A stretch of 64,000 bases of DNA from Hyphomicrobium_A sp963776675. GTDB taxonomy: Bacteria; Pseudomonadota; Alphaproteobacteria; Rhizobiales; Hyphomicrobiaceae. The notes beneath the pieces were generated by a model. That model was not told the DNA's origin, ran no database searches, and was given only the letters and a program-made list of their open reading frames with translations. Positions 34,514 through 44,102 of this stretch are shown here, piece by piece (within the stretch, counting starts at the first letter, position 1; each line of letters begins with the position of its first letter). The DNA lies in NCBI GenBank assembly GCA_963776675.1, contig CAVZNR010000034.1, positions 11,216 through 75,215 of the forward strand, read 5' to 3'. Made by a program: the position numbers and the translations under genes.

Positions 34514-35200
34514 CTAGGCCCGCGGATAGATGATTATCGAAAGATACGTCATCGGCAGCTCGGTGAGCTCCTCCGGCCCGTGCAGCGCGGCGGCATCGAA
34601 GTAGAGCGAGTCTCCCGGGACCAGCGGATAGACCTTGTCGGCATGGCGGTAGAGCACCTTGCCCGTCAGCATGTAGATGAACTCCACGCCGGCGTGCTGA
34701 AACAGGGTGTAGGGCTTGGCCTCCTTGGTCAGCGTGATGAGGTAGGGCTCGACCACGATGTCGCCCGAGATCGAATGGCCGAGCAGCTGATACTGGTGCC
34801 CGGCCTTGGTGCCGCGCCGCTCGATCATCACGCCGTGCCCGGCGGAGACATGCGAGCAGTCCCGCTTTTCCTCGTAGCTGGCAAAAAACGTGGTCAGCGG
34901 CACGTTGAGGGCCCTGGCCAGGGCCTCCAGGCTGTCGATCGAGGCCGAAACAGCGCCGTTTTCGATTTTGGAGAGCATGCCGGCGGAAAGGCCCGCCTGC
35001 TCGGCCAGCTCGGTGCCCGTCAGGTCGAGCTTGCGGCGCAGGTTGCGCACCTGCGTGCCGATGGCGACCGCGATCGAGAGACTGGGGCTCTGCTGGGGCG
35101 CGTTCGACCCCGTCTTGAGATCCTGGGCACGCTCGGCCGCTTCGGTCTCTTTGCCCCGGCGCCCGGCCTCTTTCCGCCCCGCATTGTTCCGATCGGCCAT
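34514..35200 (-). CDS. XRE-family regulator with C-terminal cupin
   Basis: The protein has 228 residues. A basic N-terminal tail is followed by a helix-turn-helix (about 46-100: VRNLRRKLDLTGTELAEQAG, SAGMLSKIENGAVSASIDSL) and a cupin sensor domain (about 125-225, with LFQHAGVEFIYMLTGKVLYR and LVPGDSLYFDAAALHGPEEL). Regulators of this plan often control amine or amino-acid catabolism next to glutamine-synthetase-like genes. It is upstream of and co-directional with mgsA, with a promoter and palindrome between them, so it is the likely regulator of the methylamine operon. The ligand is unknown. Confidence 0.85.
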   Translation of the reverse strand: MADRNNAGRKEAGRRGKETEAAERAQDLKTGSNAPQQSPSLSIAVAIGTQVRNLRRKLDLTGTELAEQAGLSAGMLSKIENGAVSASIDSLEALARALNVPLTTFFASYEEKRDCSHVSAGHGVMIERRGTKAGHQYQLLGHSISGDIVVEPYLITLTKEAKPYTLFQHAGVEFIYMLTGKVLYRHADKVYPLVPGDSLYFDAAALHGPEELTELPMTYLSIIIYPRA

Positions 35201-35515
35201 CGCTGCGCCTCGAAGGATCCTGGCCCTGGACGCCAGATATGGACAACAAGGACGATCCTCTCAGCAAATAGGACCGTGCCCAACCGAACGGATCTCACCT
35301 AGACCATTGTTCTCGGACGCTATTCATTTTGCAAGTGCGGCCAATTGCTGGCGCGGCCAAGCGGCCTTTCCCAAGCGCAATGGCTCGAATTCTACACTAT
35401 TTAGAGAAGCGAGCATTCAGTTCGAGTGAAGCCCGAATCCACGGCTGAAGCTTAGCAACTCCTCAAGTCCGCCGCCCAAATATATCGGCAGCGCTCACCC
35501 GAAAGTCCGCCACCA
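35201..35515. other. Divergent promoter region
   Basis: This is a 315-bp gap between the XRE-cupin gene and the response regulator. No gene and no clear hairpin are seen. It should contain both divergent promoters. Confidence 0.4.
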
Positions 35516-36710
35516 ATGAGCACGGCATCCATCGAGGGGCGGCGCATTTGCGTCGTGGACGACGACGACATGTACCGTGAGTTTCTCAAGGTGCTGCTCG
35601 GCGGACTGAACGCACGTGTGTGCGAGGCGCGTAGCGGTCAAGATCTCATCGAGTTGCTGGACCACGAGACGTTCGACTGCGTCCTCCTCGACTATCACCT
35701 GCAGTCGGAAAGCGGCCTGGGCGTCCACGAGTCGATGCTGTCGAAGTTCGAGCGGCCACCCCCCGTCGTGATACTCACGGGGACGGAAAACAATCGCACG
35801 ATCATCAAGGCGTTCCGGCGCGGCGTCAGCGACTACGTCCTGAAGCGCAGCCTGCGTCCCGAGGAGTTGCTCCATGCGATACACGGAGCCATCGAGCGCC
35901 ACCAGAATGAAAGCTCCGATCGCGACGAGCTGACGCGATTGAAGCAGCGCGCCTCGTTCGACGACCTCACCGGCGTATTCACGTTCCAATCCGTTCAAGA
36001 GCGAATGGAGCAGATCGCACGCGGCGGTGACCGCTTGTTCGCAGTCATGTTGATTGCATTCAACGAATTCGATCTGATCGTAGAGAAGTTCGGCAGTGTA
36101 ACCGCCGACCAAGCGTTACGTACGTTTGCCTCGCGGCTGCGCAAGCTCGGGCGGCGCATCGATGTCTGCGGCCGTCGTGGACGGGCAACATTCGTTTATT
36201 TGATGGACGCCGATGTCGACCCCGCAACGATCTGCGACATCGCCAGCCGCCTCGAACGATCTTTGAATTTCACCATGAACCTGCACGACGCGAGCTTGGA
36301 CGTCTCGGCAACCGTCGGGGCGGCCATGCGCTGTCCGGAGAGCCGACAGCCCCGAAAGCGTGCTTGCGGCGGCCGAACGGGCCTTGGCGAGCGCGCTGGA
36401 GATACGTGAGGACGCGCAAGCGGTCGACCATCAACAAGCGTCAGACGAGGGCCCGGTGCGCCGCACCAGCGATCGCAGGCGTGAGCGACGCCAACGCGTG
36501 CTCAAGCAAGCGCAGATCGTCAGCCTCGATCCGTTTCTATCGGTTTCGTGCATAATCAGGGATCTATCGAGCCAGGGAGTGCGCCTGCGGATTGAGGCGT
36601 ACTTCAACGTCCCCAAACAGTTCGACCTCGTTTTCACCAGCTCAGCGCTGCGCAAACGCGTGCGCAAGGTCTGGCAGAACGGGATGGAGCTCGGCGTAGA
36701 GTTCGTTTGA
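35516..36710 (+). pseudogene. Response regulator - degenerate GGDEF - PilZ protein, frameshifted
   Basis: The receiver domain occupies residues 1-125 with the acidic cluster DDDD and the phosphate-accepting Asp in CVLLDYHL. A GGDEF-like domain follows (ASFDDLTGVFTFQSVQERM), but the signature position reads RRGRATFVYL, so it should not make c-di-GMP. The first frame ends near 36409. The true continuation in the next frame (about 36343-36710, ESVLAAAERALASALEIRED) ends in a PilZ domain with its RxxxR (RRERRQR) and DLSSQG motifs for c-di-GMP binding. One extra C in the CC at 36343-36344 accounts for the break. Fused length would be about 398 residues. Confidence 0.8.
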
Positions 36711-36758
36711 CGAGGGCGGCCGCCCGTGCCCACGGCGCACCTGACCAGCCCCCACCAG

Positions 36759-36835
36759 TGGCGATCCCGGCAGGATTCGAACCTGCGACCCTCTGCTTAG
36801 AAGGCAGATGCTCTATCCGACTGAGCTACGGGACC
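36759..36835 (-). tRNA. tRNA-Arg (TCT)
   Basis: The gene is 77 nt with an encoded CCA. The acceptor GGTCCCG pairs with CGGGATC (one G-U). The D arm is GCTCAGTCGGATAGAGC, the anticodon stem TCTGC/GCAGA with loop CTTCTAA, and the T arm GCAGG-TTCGAAT-CCTGC. The anticodon TCT reads AGA. Confidence 0.95.
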
Positions 36836-37113
36836 TTTGGTATCGGACCGGCGGGCCACGTTTGCACCGCGGCATATCACGCAACCCCTTCTCCGATACG
36901 CCGCCACCCCCCCATTGGCAAGCATAGGTCGAGCCGCCGAGAGCGGGCTTTATTCAGTCTACGTAAGGGTCCTGAGGCCCGATTTGCGCGCCAAGGTCCA
37001 TTGATCGTGACGGCGGACCCGTGGCAGAACACGTCTAACAACAATGAGAAGCGTGGAATCCCCAAAGGGCACGCGCTTCCAATGGAATGGGGACACAAGG
37101 GGAGACGCGTCCA

Positions 37114-38808
37114 ATGACGGCCACGGCCATGAGTGCATCTGCACCGGGGTTTCTTTCGCGCGAGCGTATCGTCGCCAAGCCAGGGTTCAACCGCTGGCTG
37201 GTTCCACCCGCCGCTGTTGCCATCCACCTGTGCATCGGCATGGTCTACGGGCTCAGCGTTTTCTGGCTGCCCATGGCGCAGGCGATCGGCATCACCAAGC
37301 CCGTCGCCTGCCCCGACATGACCATGGTGCAGTCGCTGTTCACCACGTCGTGCGACTGGCCCGTCACCAATCTCCTCATCATCTTCACGATCGGCATCGT
37401 TTTCCTGGGCCTGTCGGCGGCCGTGTTCGGTGGCTGGCTGGAGCGGGCCGGTCCGCGCAAGGCAGGAGTGGTCGCGGCGCTGTGCTGGGGCGGCGGCTTC
37501 ATCATCTCCGGCGTCGGCGTCTACATTCACCAGCTCTGGGTGGTCTGGCTCGGCCTGGGCGTCATCGGCGGTATCGGTCTCGGCCTCGGCTACATTTCGC
37601 CGGTCTCCACCCTCATCAAATGGTTCCCCGACCGGCGCGGCATGGCGACCGGCATGGCCATCATGGGCTTCGGCGGCGGCGCCATGATCGGCTCGCCGCT
37701 TGCCGTCATTCTCATGAACGGCGGCGATTTCATCAACGTCGACCTACCCTCGCTGGGGCACGTCCAGCTACACTTCGACGGGTTCCGCACCGCGACCTCG
37801 GTCGGCGTGTGGCAGACCTTCATGGTCATCGGCGCCGGCTACATCGCCTTCATGCTGGGCGGCGCCTTCGGCTACCGCGTCCCGCCCGAGGGCTGGCAGC
37901 CGGACGGCTGGGCCCCGCCGACCAGCTCGCACGCCATGATCACGTCGGGGAACGTGCATCTCGAGGACGCGCACAAGACGCCGCAGTTCTGGCTGATCTG
38001 GATCGTGCTGTGCATGAACGTGTCGGCCGGCATCGGTGTGCTGGCCATGGCCTCGCCGATGCTGCAGGAAATCTTCGCCGGCTCCCTGATCGGTCTTCCC
38101 GACCTGACTTTCGGACAACTGAGCGAGGCGCAAAAGATCTCCATCGCGGCAATTGCGGGTGGCTTCGTCGGCTTGCTGTCCCTGTTCAACGCCGGCGGGC
38201 GCTTCTTCTGGGCGTCGCTCTCGGATTACATCGGGCGCAAACGGACCTACTTCATCTTCTTCGCGCTCGGCATGGTGCTCTACGGGTCGGCGCCGACGCT
38301 TGCCCACTGGGGCGCACTGGCGCTATTCGTGGCCGCCTTCTGCGTCATCCTGACGATGTACGGCGGCGGCTTTGCCACGGTCCCGGCCTATCTCGCCGAC
38401 ATCTTCGGCACCAAGTACGTTGGCGCCATCCACGGCCGGCTCCTGACCGCATGGTCGACGGCCGGCGTTCTGGGCCCGTTGGCCATCGGCTATATTCGCG
38501 ACGCCCAGATCGCGGCGGGCATCCCCAAGGCGCAGGTCTATGACCAGACCATGTACGTCCTCGTCGGCTTCCTCATCGTCGGCCTCATCGCCAACGCGCT
38601 GATCCAACCGGTGCACGACAAGCACTTCATGAAGGTCGACGCGGAGGACCTCGTGGGAACGTCCAAGCTCACGACCACCGGCGCGCACGGCATCGGCTTC
38701 GGCGGCTTCAGCTTCGGCGCGCTGATCGCCTGGCTCCTGGTCGGCATTCCGTTCTTCTGGGGCGTCTGGAACACGATCGTGAAGGCCATCGCACTGTTCG
38801 GCGGCTAA
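37114..38808 (+). CDS. MFS transporter, oxalate/formate antiporter (OFA) type
   Basis: The protein has 564 residues with about twelve membrane segments. The family loop motif is GGWLERAGPRKAGVVAAL after helix 2-3. GFGGGAMIGSPLA and a long central segment (about 235-300) precede the second half, which carries YIGRKRTYFI and a conserved TVPAYLADIFGTKYVGAIHG. OFA members move small carboxylates such as oxalate, formate or lactate; the substrate here is unknown, although formate would suit a methylotroph. The ATG at 37114 has GGGGAG upstream. The stop touches that of the convergent oxidoreductase. Confidence 0.85.
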   Translation: MTATAMSASAPGFLSRERIVAKPGFNRWLVPPAAVAIHLCIGMVYGLSVFWLPMAQAIGITKPVACPDMTMVQSLFTTSCDWPVTNLLIIFTIGIVFLGLSAAVFGGWLERAGPRKAGVVAALCWGGGFIISGVGVYIHQLWVVWLGLGVIGGIGLGLGYISPVSTLIKWFPDRRGMATGMAIMGFGGGAMIGSPLAVILMNGGDFINVDLPSLGHVQLHFDGFRTATSVGVWQTFMVIGAGYIAFMLGGAFGYRVPPEGWQPDGWAPPTSSHAMITSGNVHLEDAHKTPQFWLIWIVLCMNVSAGIGVLAMASPMLQEIFAGSLIGLPDLTFGQLSEAQKISIAAIAGGFVGLLSLFNAGGRFFWASLSDYIGRKRTYFIFFALGMVLYGSAPTLAHWGALALFVAAFCVILTMYGGGFATVPAYLADIFGTKYVGAIHGRLLTAWSTAGVLGPLAIGYIRDAQIAAGIPKAQVYDQTMYVLVGFLIVGLIANALIQPVHDKHFMKVDAEDLVGTSKLTTTGAHGIGFGGFSFGALIAWLLVGIPFFWGVWNTIVKAIALFGG

Positions 38809-39963
38809 TCAGACGGGCACTTCCTGCCACTGGCGCATCCAGCGCCGGTCGATCTGGTCCTTGAGCCACCAAACGAGGCGCCCCTCGGCCGCCCAATCCC
38901 CGCGCGAGGCGATGGCATACTTGTCGCCGGTGGAGATGAGCGACAGGAACTTTGTCTGCGGGGTGAAGGGCAGCGGCTCTTCCCCCTGCAGCACACGGCG
39001 CAGGTTGTCGGCCAAGTGCGGCCCCTGGCGCACGGCGAAGACACCGGCCTTGGGACGCGGATGGTCGCGGTTGGAGGCGACGTCGCCGGCAGCGAAGATG
39101 CGGGGGTCCGAGACCGACCGCAGCGTGGCATCGACGACGATGAAACCTGCCCGATCAAGCTCGAGCCCCGTCGCGGCGAGCCAGGGCGCGCCGCCCGCCT
39201 CCGTCACCCAGACGAGCTCGTCGTAATTGAGGGTGCTGCCGCTCTCGCACACGACGCGCCCCGCCTCTACGGCCCTGACGCCGTCGTGCTCAATGACGGT
39301 GACGCCCCGAGCCGCGAGGATGCGGCGGAAGCGGCGGCGCACCGAGGCGTTGTGGCCCTCCAAGAGCTCGCCCTTGGTGATGACGGTGAAGCTGTAAGCG
39401 TCGGGATTGCGGCCGCGCTCCTGCGCCAGCGTCCGCAGCCGGTGTCGCATGGCGAGCGTCACCTCCACGCCGGCCGCGCCGCCGCCCACCGTAACAAAGC
39501 CCAAGGGCCCCGCCTCGCGCGCGACGCGCTCGAGCAGCGCGGCCCAGCGCGCACGCAACGTCGACACCGGCTTGACGGGTGTGGCGAGGCGGTCGGCGCC
39601 GGGCACCGTCTTTAGGTTTGGCGTCGATCCGATATCGAGAGAAACGATGTCGTAGGGGACAGGCGGGCCGTCGCGGCACAGCACAGTACGGGCGTCGCGG
39701 TCGACACCGACGGCCTCGTCGTGGATGAGGCGGGCCCCGGCCCGGGCCGCCAGCGGGCCCAAGTCGATGTAGCACTGCCCGGCCGTATAATGGCCGGCGA
39801 TGAAGCCCGGCAGCATGCCCGAGTAGGGCGTCTCGACGTCGCGCGCGATCAGCGTCAATGCGACGCCGGGAAGGGGCCGCTTGGCGAAGCTGTCGAGAAC
39901 ATAGACCTGCGCGTGGCCGCCGCCGACGAGGACGAGGTTCTTGTCAGACCCTGCCGTTGCCAT
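38809..39963 (-). CDS. FAD-dependent pyridine nucleotide-disulfide oxidoreductase
   Basis: The protein has 384 residues. The FAD-binding start is NLVLVGGGHAQVYVLDSF, and the second dinucleotide fold is GFVTVGGGAAGVEVTLAMR. IFAAGDVASNRDHPRPKAGV is the C-terminal flavin segment. It resembles the NDH-2/SQR-like domain found fused to selenophosphate synthetase (SelD) in some bacteria, but no SelD kinase domain is present. It is probably a membrane-associated NAD(P)H or sulfide:quinone type reductase. The ATG at 39963 has GGAGGAG upstream; nine extra codons to 39990 are not needed. Confidence 0.82.
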   Translation of the reverse strand: MATAGSDKNLVLVGGGHAQVYVLDSFAKRPLPGVALTLIARDVETPYSGMLPGFIAGHYTAGQCYIDLGPLAARAGARLIHDEAVGVDRDARTVLCRDGPPVPYDIVSLDIGSTPNLKTVPGADRLATPVKPVSTLRARWAALLERVAREAGPLGFVTVGGGAAGVEVTLAMRHRLRTLAQERGRNPDAYSFTVITKGELLEGHNASVRRRFRRILAARGVTVIEHDGVRAVEAGRVVCESGSTLNYDELVWVTEAGGAPWLAATGLELDRAGFIVVDATLRSVSDPRIFAAGDVASNRDHPRPKAGVFAVRQGPHLADNLRRVLQGEEPLPFTPQTKFLSLISTGDKYAIASRGDWAAEGRLVWWLKDQIDRRWMRQWQEVPV

Positions 39964-40046
39964 CGATCGATCTCCTCCGCCCCCGTTCATTAGAACGGCG
40001 AGGAGATGAATTCGTTACAATTGCGGGAATGATATTGCCGCGCGCC

Positions 40047-40352
40047 TCAGTGCGTCCAGCGGCCGATGCGGCCGTACTTGAAGTTGTCGGCGTAAGTCCG
40101 GCGGATCATTTTGCGCGGTTCCGGCTCGTAGACCCGATAGGGAAACCCCTCACGCTCGGCGTAGGCGATGGCCTCCTCCTTGGTGTCGAAGGAGAGCTGC
40201 ACCTGGTTGCGCATATCGCGCGAGCCGGTCCAGCCCATCAGCGGATCGAGCTCGCGCGGAGAGGCCGGCGCAAACTCCAAGATCCAATCCTTCGTGCGGG
40301 CTTCCCCCTGCTGCATGGCGGTTTTGGCCGGCTTGTAGATGCGCGCAAGCAT
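40047..40352 (-). CDS. Complex I accessory subunit (NDUFS4/18 kDa-like)
   Basis: The protein has 101 residues. ARIYKPAKTAMQQGEARTKD, WILEFAPASPRELDPLMGWT, then QVQLSFDTKEEAIAYAEREG and the C-terminal YADNFKYGRIGRWTH are the pattern of the alphaproteobacterial homologue of mitochondrial NDUFS4. It is a peripheral subunit of NADH:quinone oxidoreductase. The main nuo operon is not in the window, as usual for this gene. Confidence 0.92.
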   Translation of the reverse strand: MLARIYKPAKTAMQQGEARTKDWILEFAPASPRELDPLMGWTGSRDMRNQVQLSFDTKEEAIAYAEREGFPYRVYEPEPRKMIRRTYADNFKYGRIGRWTH

Positions 40353-40624
40353 GCGGGGGTCACCTTCGTTGCAAGATCATCGAACCAGTGATTGGCATTC
40401 AAATACAGTCTAGCGGCTTCGGCGTCCCCTGAGAACGAGGAAGTTGCTCCTGCGGCCTCCCAGCACGGGACGCTCTTGCGCCCAAGTGCCTTCGCTTTGA
40501 GGCAATCTGCGAACAATCTCGCACAGCGTTCGCGTTGGACCGCCGTCTGCTCTAGAAGTGTTGGGACTATCGCATTCCCGTGGCCCGCGACTCCGGCGCG
40601 TCGCCTGACGCCATCCCACCATTC

Positions 40625-42047
40625 ATGCAGATGTTCACATCCCAAGCGCATAGCCGTCCTTTGCCGTGCAGACTTCGCGGTCTTCATAGAGCGGCCGCCT
40701 TTGGCCGGGCCGTCCTGGTTGCAGTGGCACTCTGCGTGACTGCCTCGGCCATGGCTCAGGAGACGACGACGCCCGAGCCGGCGAAGGAGGCGGTCGTCAG
40801 TCGTCCCCAAAGCAGAGGATTCCGACATCGCCCAGCGCCTGGAGCGCATCCTCAAGTCGACGCAATGGTTCGTTGCCCCGAAGGTCACCGTGCGCGATGG
40901 CGTCGTCACGCTGGACGGCAAGACCGAGACGCACGACCACCAGACCTGGGCCGGCGAGCTGGCGCAAAAGACCGAAGGCACCGTCGCCGTCGTCAACCGC
41001 ATCGAGGTCGAGACGCACGTGGGCTCGACCTTCGGCCGCGCCCGCGACGAGGTCGTGCGGCTCACCAGACAGGCCATGCAGATCTGGCCGCTCGTGGCGC
41101 TTTCCCTCGTGATCCTCGCGATCACGTGGCTTGTTGCGAAGCTCGTTGCGATGTTGGCGCGCAGGCTCTTCGCGCACCGCATCGAGGCGCCGCTGCTGCT
41201 CGACGTGATTGCACTCGCCTTCTCGATCCCGATCTTTCTGCTTGGGCTCTATTTCGTGCTGCAGGCCGCGGGCCTGACGCGATTGGCCCTGACCGTGCTG
41301 GGCGGCACCGGGCTGGCCGGCATAATCATCGGCTTCGCCTTCCGCGACATCGCCGAGAACTTCCTTGCCAGCATCCTGCTGAGCGTCCGCAATCCGTTCC
41401 GGCTGGGCGATCTGATCGAGGTCGCCGGCCACACCGGCATCGTGCAGAACCTGAACACGCGCAGCTCCGTTCTGCTGACGCTCGACGGCAATCACGTGCA
41501 GATTCCCAATGCCACCGTCTACAAGAGCACCATCAAGAACTACTCGAGCATCCCGAGCCGCCGCGCGGAGTTCACAGTCGGCATCGGCTACAATTCCTCG
41601 ACGGCCAAAGCGCAAAGCCTGATCGCACAGATCCTGCACAATCACCCGGCCGTGCTCGACCAGCCCGAACCTCTGGTGCTCGTGAATGATCTCGGGGAAG
41701 CCACCGTCAATCTGCAGATCTACTACTGGTTCGACAGCGCCACCTACTCGCCCATCAAGATCAACTCGGCGCTGTTGCGCCTCACCAAGAACGTGCTGCT
41801 CGAGAACGGCATCGAGCTGCCCGATGCCGCGCGCGAGGTGGTGTTCCCCAAGGGCGTGCCCGTCATACAGATGAGCGAAGCGGCCGCAGCCGAGCCCGCG
41901 CAAGGATCGCGCAAGCCGCCAGCTACCGATGACGAGACGAGCGCCGTCACGGCCGGCGAAGGCAATTTGTCGAACGAGGAAGCAGAGGTGAGCGAGCGCT
42001 CCAAGGGCACCGTGCCGGAGGCGGAGGAGAACCTGCTGAAGGAGTAG
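40625..42047 (+). pseudogene. BON-domain MscS-type mechanosensitive channel, frameshifted
   Basis: The ATG at 40625 leads into a signal peptide (AVLVAVALCVTASAMAQE). The frame then breaks near 40799, where one extra base separates EAVV from VPKAEDSDIAQRLERIL. The second frame gives a BON domain (about residues 60-125), three membrane segments (QIWPLVALSLVILAITWLVA and following), the MscS pore and beta domain (GFAFRDIAENFLASILLS, FRLGDLIEVAGHTGIVQNLN) and a charged C-tail to 42047. MscS channels release solutes on hypo-osmotic shock. Downstream starts in the second frame could yield a shorter channel without the signal peptide. Confidence 0.85.
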
Positions 42048-42077
42048 CGGCGCGCGGCAGGTGCCAAACCGCTCAAG

Positions 42078-42154
42078 TGGTCGGGGCAGCGGGATTCGAA
42101 CTCGCGACCCCTTGCTCCCAAAGCAAGTGCTCTACCAGGCTGAGCTATGCCCCA
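42078..42154 (-). tRNA. tRNA-Pro (TGG)
   Basis: The gene is 77 nt with an encoded CCA. The acceptor TGGGGCA pairs with TGCCCCG (terminal U-G). The anticodon stem is CTTGC/GCAAG with loop TTTGGGA, giving anticodon TGG. The T stem GCGAG/CCCGC has one A-C mismatch. Confidence 0.93.
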
Positions 42155-42314
42155 ATTCAAAAGCTGACTGCTTCTGCTCACTTCTCGCCCGCTCGTCAAG
42201 TCGCGCCGTCCGGACAAAGGCGGAACAGTCCTACGAGCCCTAGAGGATCCGCTCACAGCAAGCCCTTGCGGCGCGCACGGCTGACCACGATCGCGGGCGC
42301 CATTGCGCTCATGG

Positions 42315-43232
42315 TCAGGGTACGTAAACGTCGATCGCCTTGCGGCAGAGCTGGAACTTGGCAGGCGTCTGCGTCACCAGCTCGCCGTCGGCGTTAATGG
42401 CTTGGGGCCGGCGCGTCTCGATGGTGAAGGCGGTTGCGCGCTCGGTCCGCACCTCACTCCACGTGCCGTGCATCCCAAAGCGGAACCAGGGAAGCATGAG
42501 CACCAGTCGAAGCAGGCTCCTCAACTCCAAAGAGTAGAGCTCCAAGCGACCGTCGTCGATCTCCGCCGTCTCGGCAATCACGTTGCCACCCCCATAGTGG
42601 CGACCGTTGCCAACGGCAATCTGCAGCGTCTTGACCCGCAGCCGCTGCTGCTCATTGGAGATCCAAGCGGTGAAACGTCGAGCACGCAGCAAGACACGGA
42701 TAGCCGCAAGTGCGTAGGCAAGCCGTCCCCATTGCCGCTTGGTGTCGCGGTTCAAGCCGCGCGCCAGGTCAACGCTCAAGCCCAAGCTGGCCACGTTGAA
42801 AAAGGGATGACCGTTGACGGTCCCCAGATCGATCTCCCGTGTCCTGCCGCCCACGATAATGTCGGCCGCCGTCTCGAGCTTTTGTGGAATGCCGAGCGTG
42901 CGCGCCAGGTCGTTTGCCGTGCCCGTGGGCAGGAGACCAAGCGGCAATTGTGTTTCCATAAGCCCGCGCGCCGCACAGTTGGCCGTGCCGTCGCCACCGA
43001 AAACGAGGACGCAATCGATTTCGGCCTTTCGTTTGATAATGTCGTCCGACAGCGTTTGCGGATCGATGCTATTGCAAACCTCGATCGCGAGGCCGCCATT
43101 GCGGAGCCTTTCGAGAATGCCGTCGAAACTTTGCCCGCCTTGGGCCGCCTTGGAATTGATAATCGCGAGCGCGCGACGCGTGGGCCGAGCTGACGCCTCC
43201 CGAAGACGATCGTCCTGCGCTGCAAGGCCCAT
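42315..43232 (-). CDS. Diacylglycerol/lipid kinase family protein
   Basis: The protein has 305 residues of the YegS/DgkB lipid kinase family. It shows RALAIINSKAAQGG at the N-terminus, the nucleotide loop VLVFGGDGTANCAARGLMET, LPLGLLPTGTANDLARTLGI, and FFNVASLGLSVDLARGL. It probably phosphorylates a lipid such as diacylglycerol at the inner membrane; the substrate cannot be read from the sequence. It is transcribed away from the small secreted protein genes that follow. Confidence 0.88.
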   Translation of the reverse strand: MGLAAQDDRLREASARPTRRALAIINSKAAQGGQSFDGILERLRNGGLAIEVCNSIDPQTLSDDIIKRKAEIDCVLVFGGDGTANCAARGLMETQLPLGLLPTGTANDLARTLGIPQKLETAADIIVGGRTREIDLGTVNGHPFFNVASLGLSVDLARGLNRDTKRQWGRLAYALAAIRVLLRARRFTAWISNEQQRLRVKTLQIAVGNGRHYGGGNVIAETAEIDDGRLELYSLELRSLLRLVLMLPWFRFGMHGTWSEVRTERATAFTIETRRPQAINADGELVTQTPAKFQLCRKAIDVYVP

Positions 43233-43343
43233 GGAGTGCGCGCCCGTCAGTTCTGTTCGACTGAGACTATTAAGCGATATCCGCTCATGACAACCGCCGC
43301 CATTTGCATGGCGGCGGCCGCAACTACAACAGGGATGAGCTGG

Positions 43344-43647
43344 CTAGTTCTTCTTGCTTGCATCGCCCGACTGGCCATCCATGCAATCGCTGGCATCGGC
43401 CTGCTTCATGGTCGGCACTTCTTTGTCCATGGCTTCGGTAGCCTCGGTGCCGGGCGCCTTCGTATCGACGCTGGCATTGTCCGGACAATCACCCTTCATC
43501 TTGGGAACTTGGTCACCGACGGCACCGGTGGGCGCCGTGCCGGGGGTCACCTTGTTGGCATCGTTTGCCTGATTGGTGTCTTGCGCCTGGGCGGCTGTGA
43601 ATGCCAACACCAAGCGCCACTGCTGCTGCACTGAGACTAGAGTTCAT
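43344..43647 (-). pseudogene. Small secreted acidic protein, frameshift in the signal peptide
   Basis: The ATG at 43647 has a perfect AGGAGG site and starts MNSSLSAAAVAL. One frame over, LAFTAAQAQDTNQANDANK completes a signal peptide cut after AQA and leads to an acidic mature part of about 75 residues with PKMKGDCPDNASVD and DCMDGQSGD. The single extra base lies at the CC pair 43610-43611. The family is unknown. Because the mature part shows no further stops, sequence error is more likely than decay. Confidence 0.6.
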
Positions 43648-43733
43648 TTTTGTTTCCTCCTAGATCTTGCGAAAGCAGTCCAACACAGAGCGCTCGGATT
43701 TGTTCCACCACAGAGGGAAATGGCGAAAAATCG

Positions 43734-43919
43734 CTATTTCCGCGGTTTTGTCTTTTTGGCAGACTTGGTTGAACCTTTGGCGGACTTCTTCGGCTTTTCG
43801 AGCCGCATGACGCGCGCCGATCCGGCTCCGCCGCGTGCACTGGGCTCGATCGGCATCGCGCGAGATTCCTTCGGCACACGCCGCAGTCGTGCTTTCGAAG
43901 CTGCCTGTCGTAAAGCCAT
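43734..43919 (-). CDS. Small very basic protein
   Basis: The product has 61 residues, about a third of them Lys or Arg, with an Ala/Lys/Ser-rich tail (KPKKSAKGSTKSAKKTKPRK) like histone H1-type or ribosome-associated tails. AAAGG lies upstream of the ATG. A competing open frame (43660-43980) on the same strand is less protein-like. It is possibly a nucleic-acid-binding protein, but this is composition only. Confidence 0.4.
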   Translation of the reverse strand: MALRQAASKARLRRVPKESRAMPIEPSARGGAGSARVMRLEKPKKSAKGSTKSAKKTKPRK

Positions 43920-44102
43920 TTAGCGGAACCTTTTTAAGACTTCCTGCGACGGCCGTTTGCACATCAGCGAGGCAAATCAAGGTGGAGTGTCGACGGCCAA
44001 TGGAACTCGCGACACTGCGCTATAAAGAGAAAACGCCCCGGTCTGAGACTGGTTCCTTCCTCGACGTGCTGCCTGGCGGCGCTCGCTTCACGTTCAATAA
44101 CG

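Noticed and set aside
40370..40690. Possible minus-strand gene upstream of the complex I subunit (segment QRERCARLFADCLKAKALG)
   Set aside because: It reads somewhat like protein, but it overlaps the MscS signal peptide region and runs out of frame into the complex I gene, with no good stop or ribosome site; left as undecided.
43660..43980. 106-codon minus frame
   Set aside because: It competes with the small basic protein frame, has no ribosome site and uneven composition.
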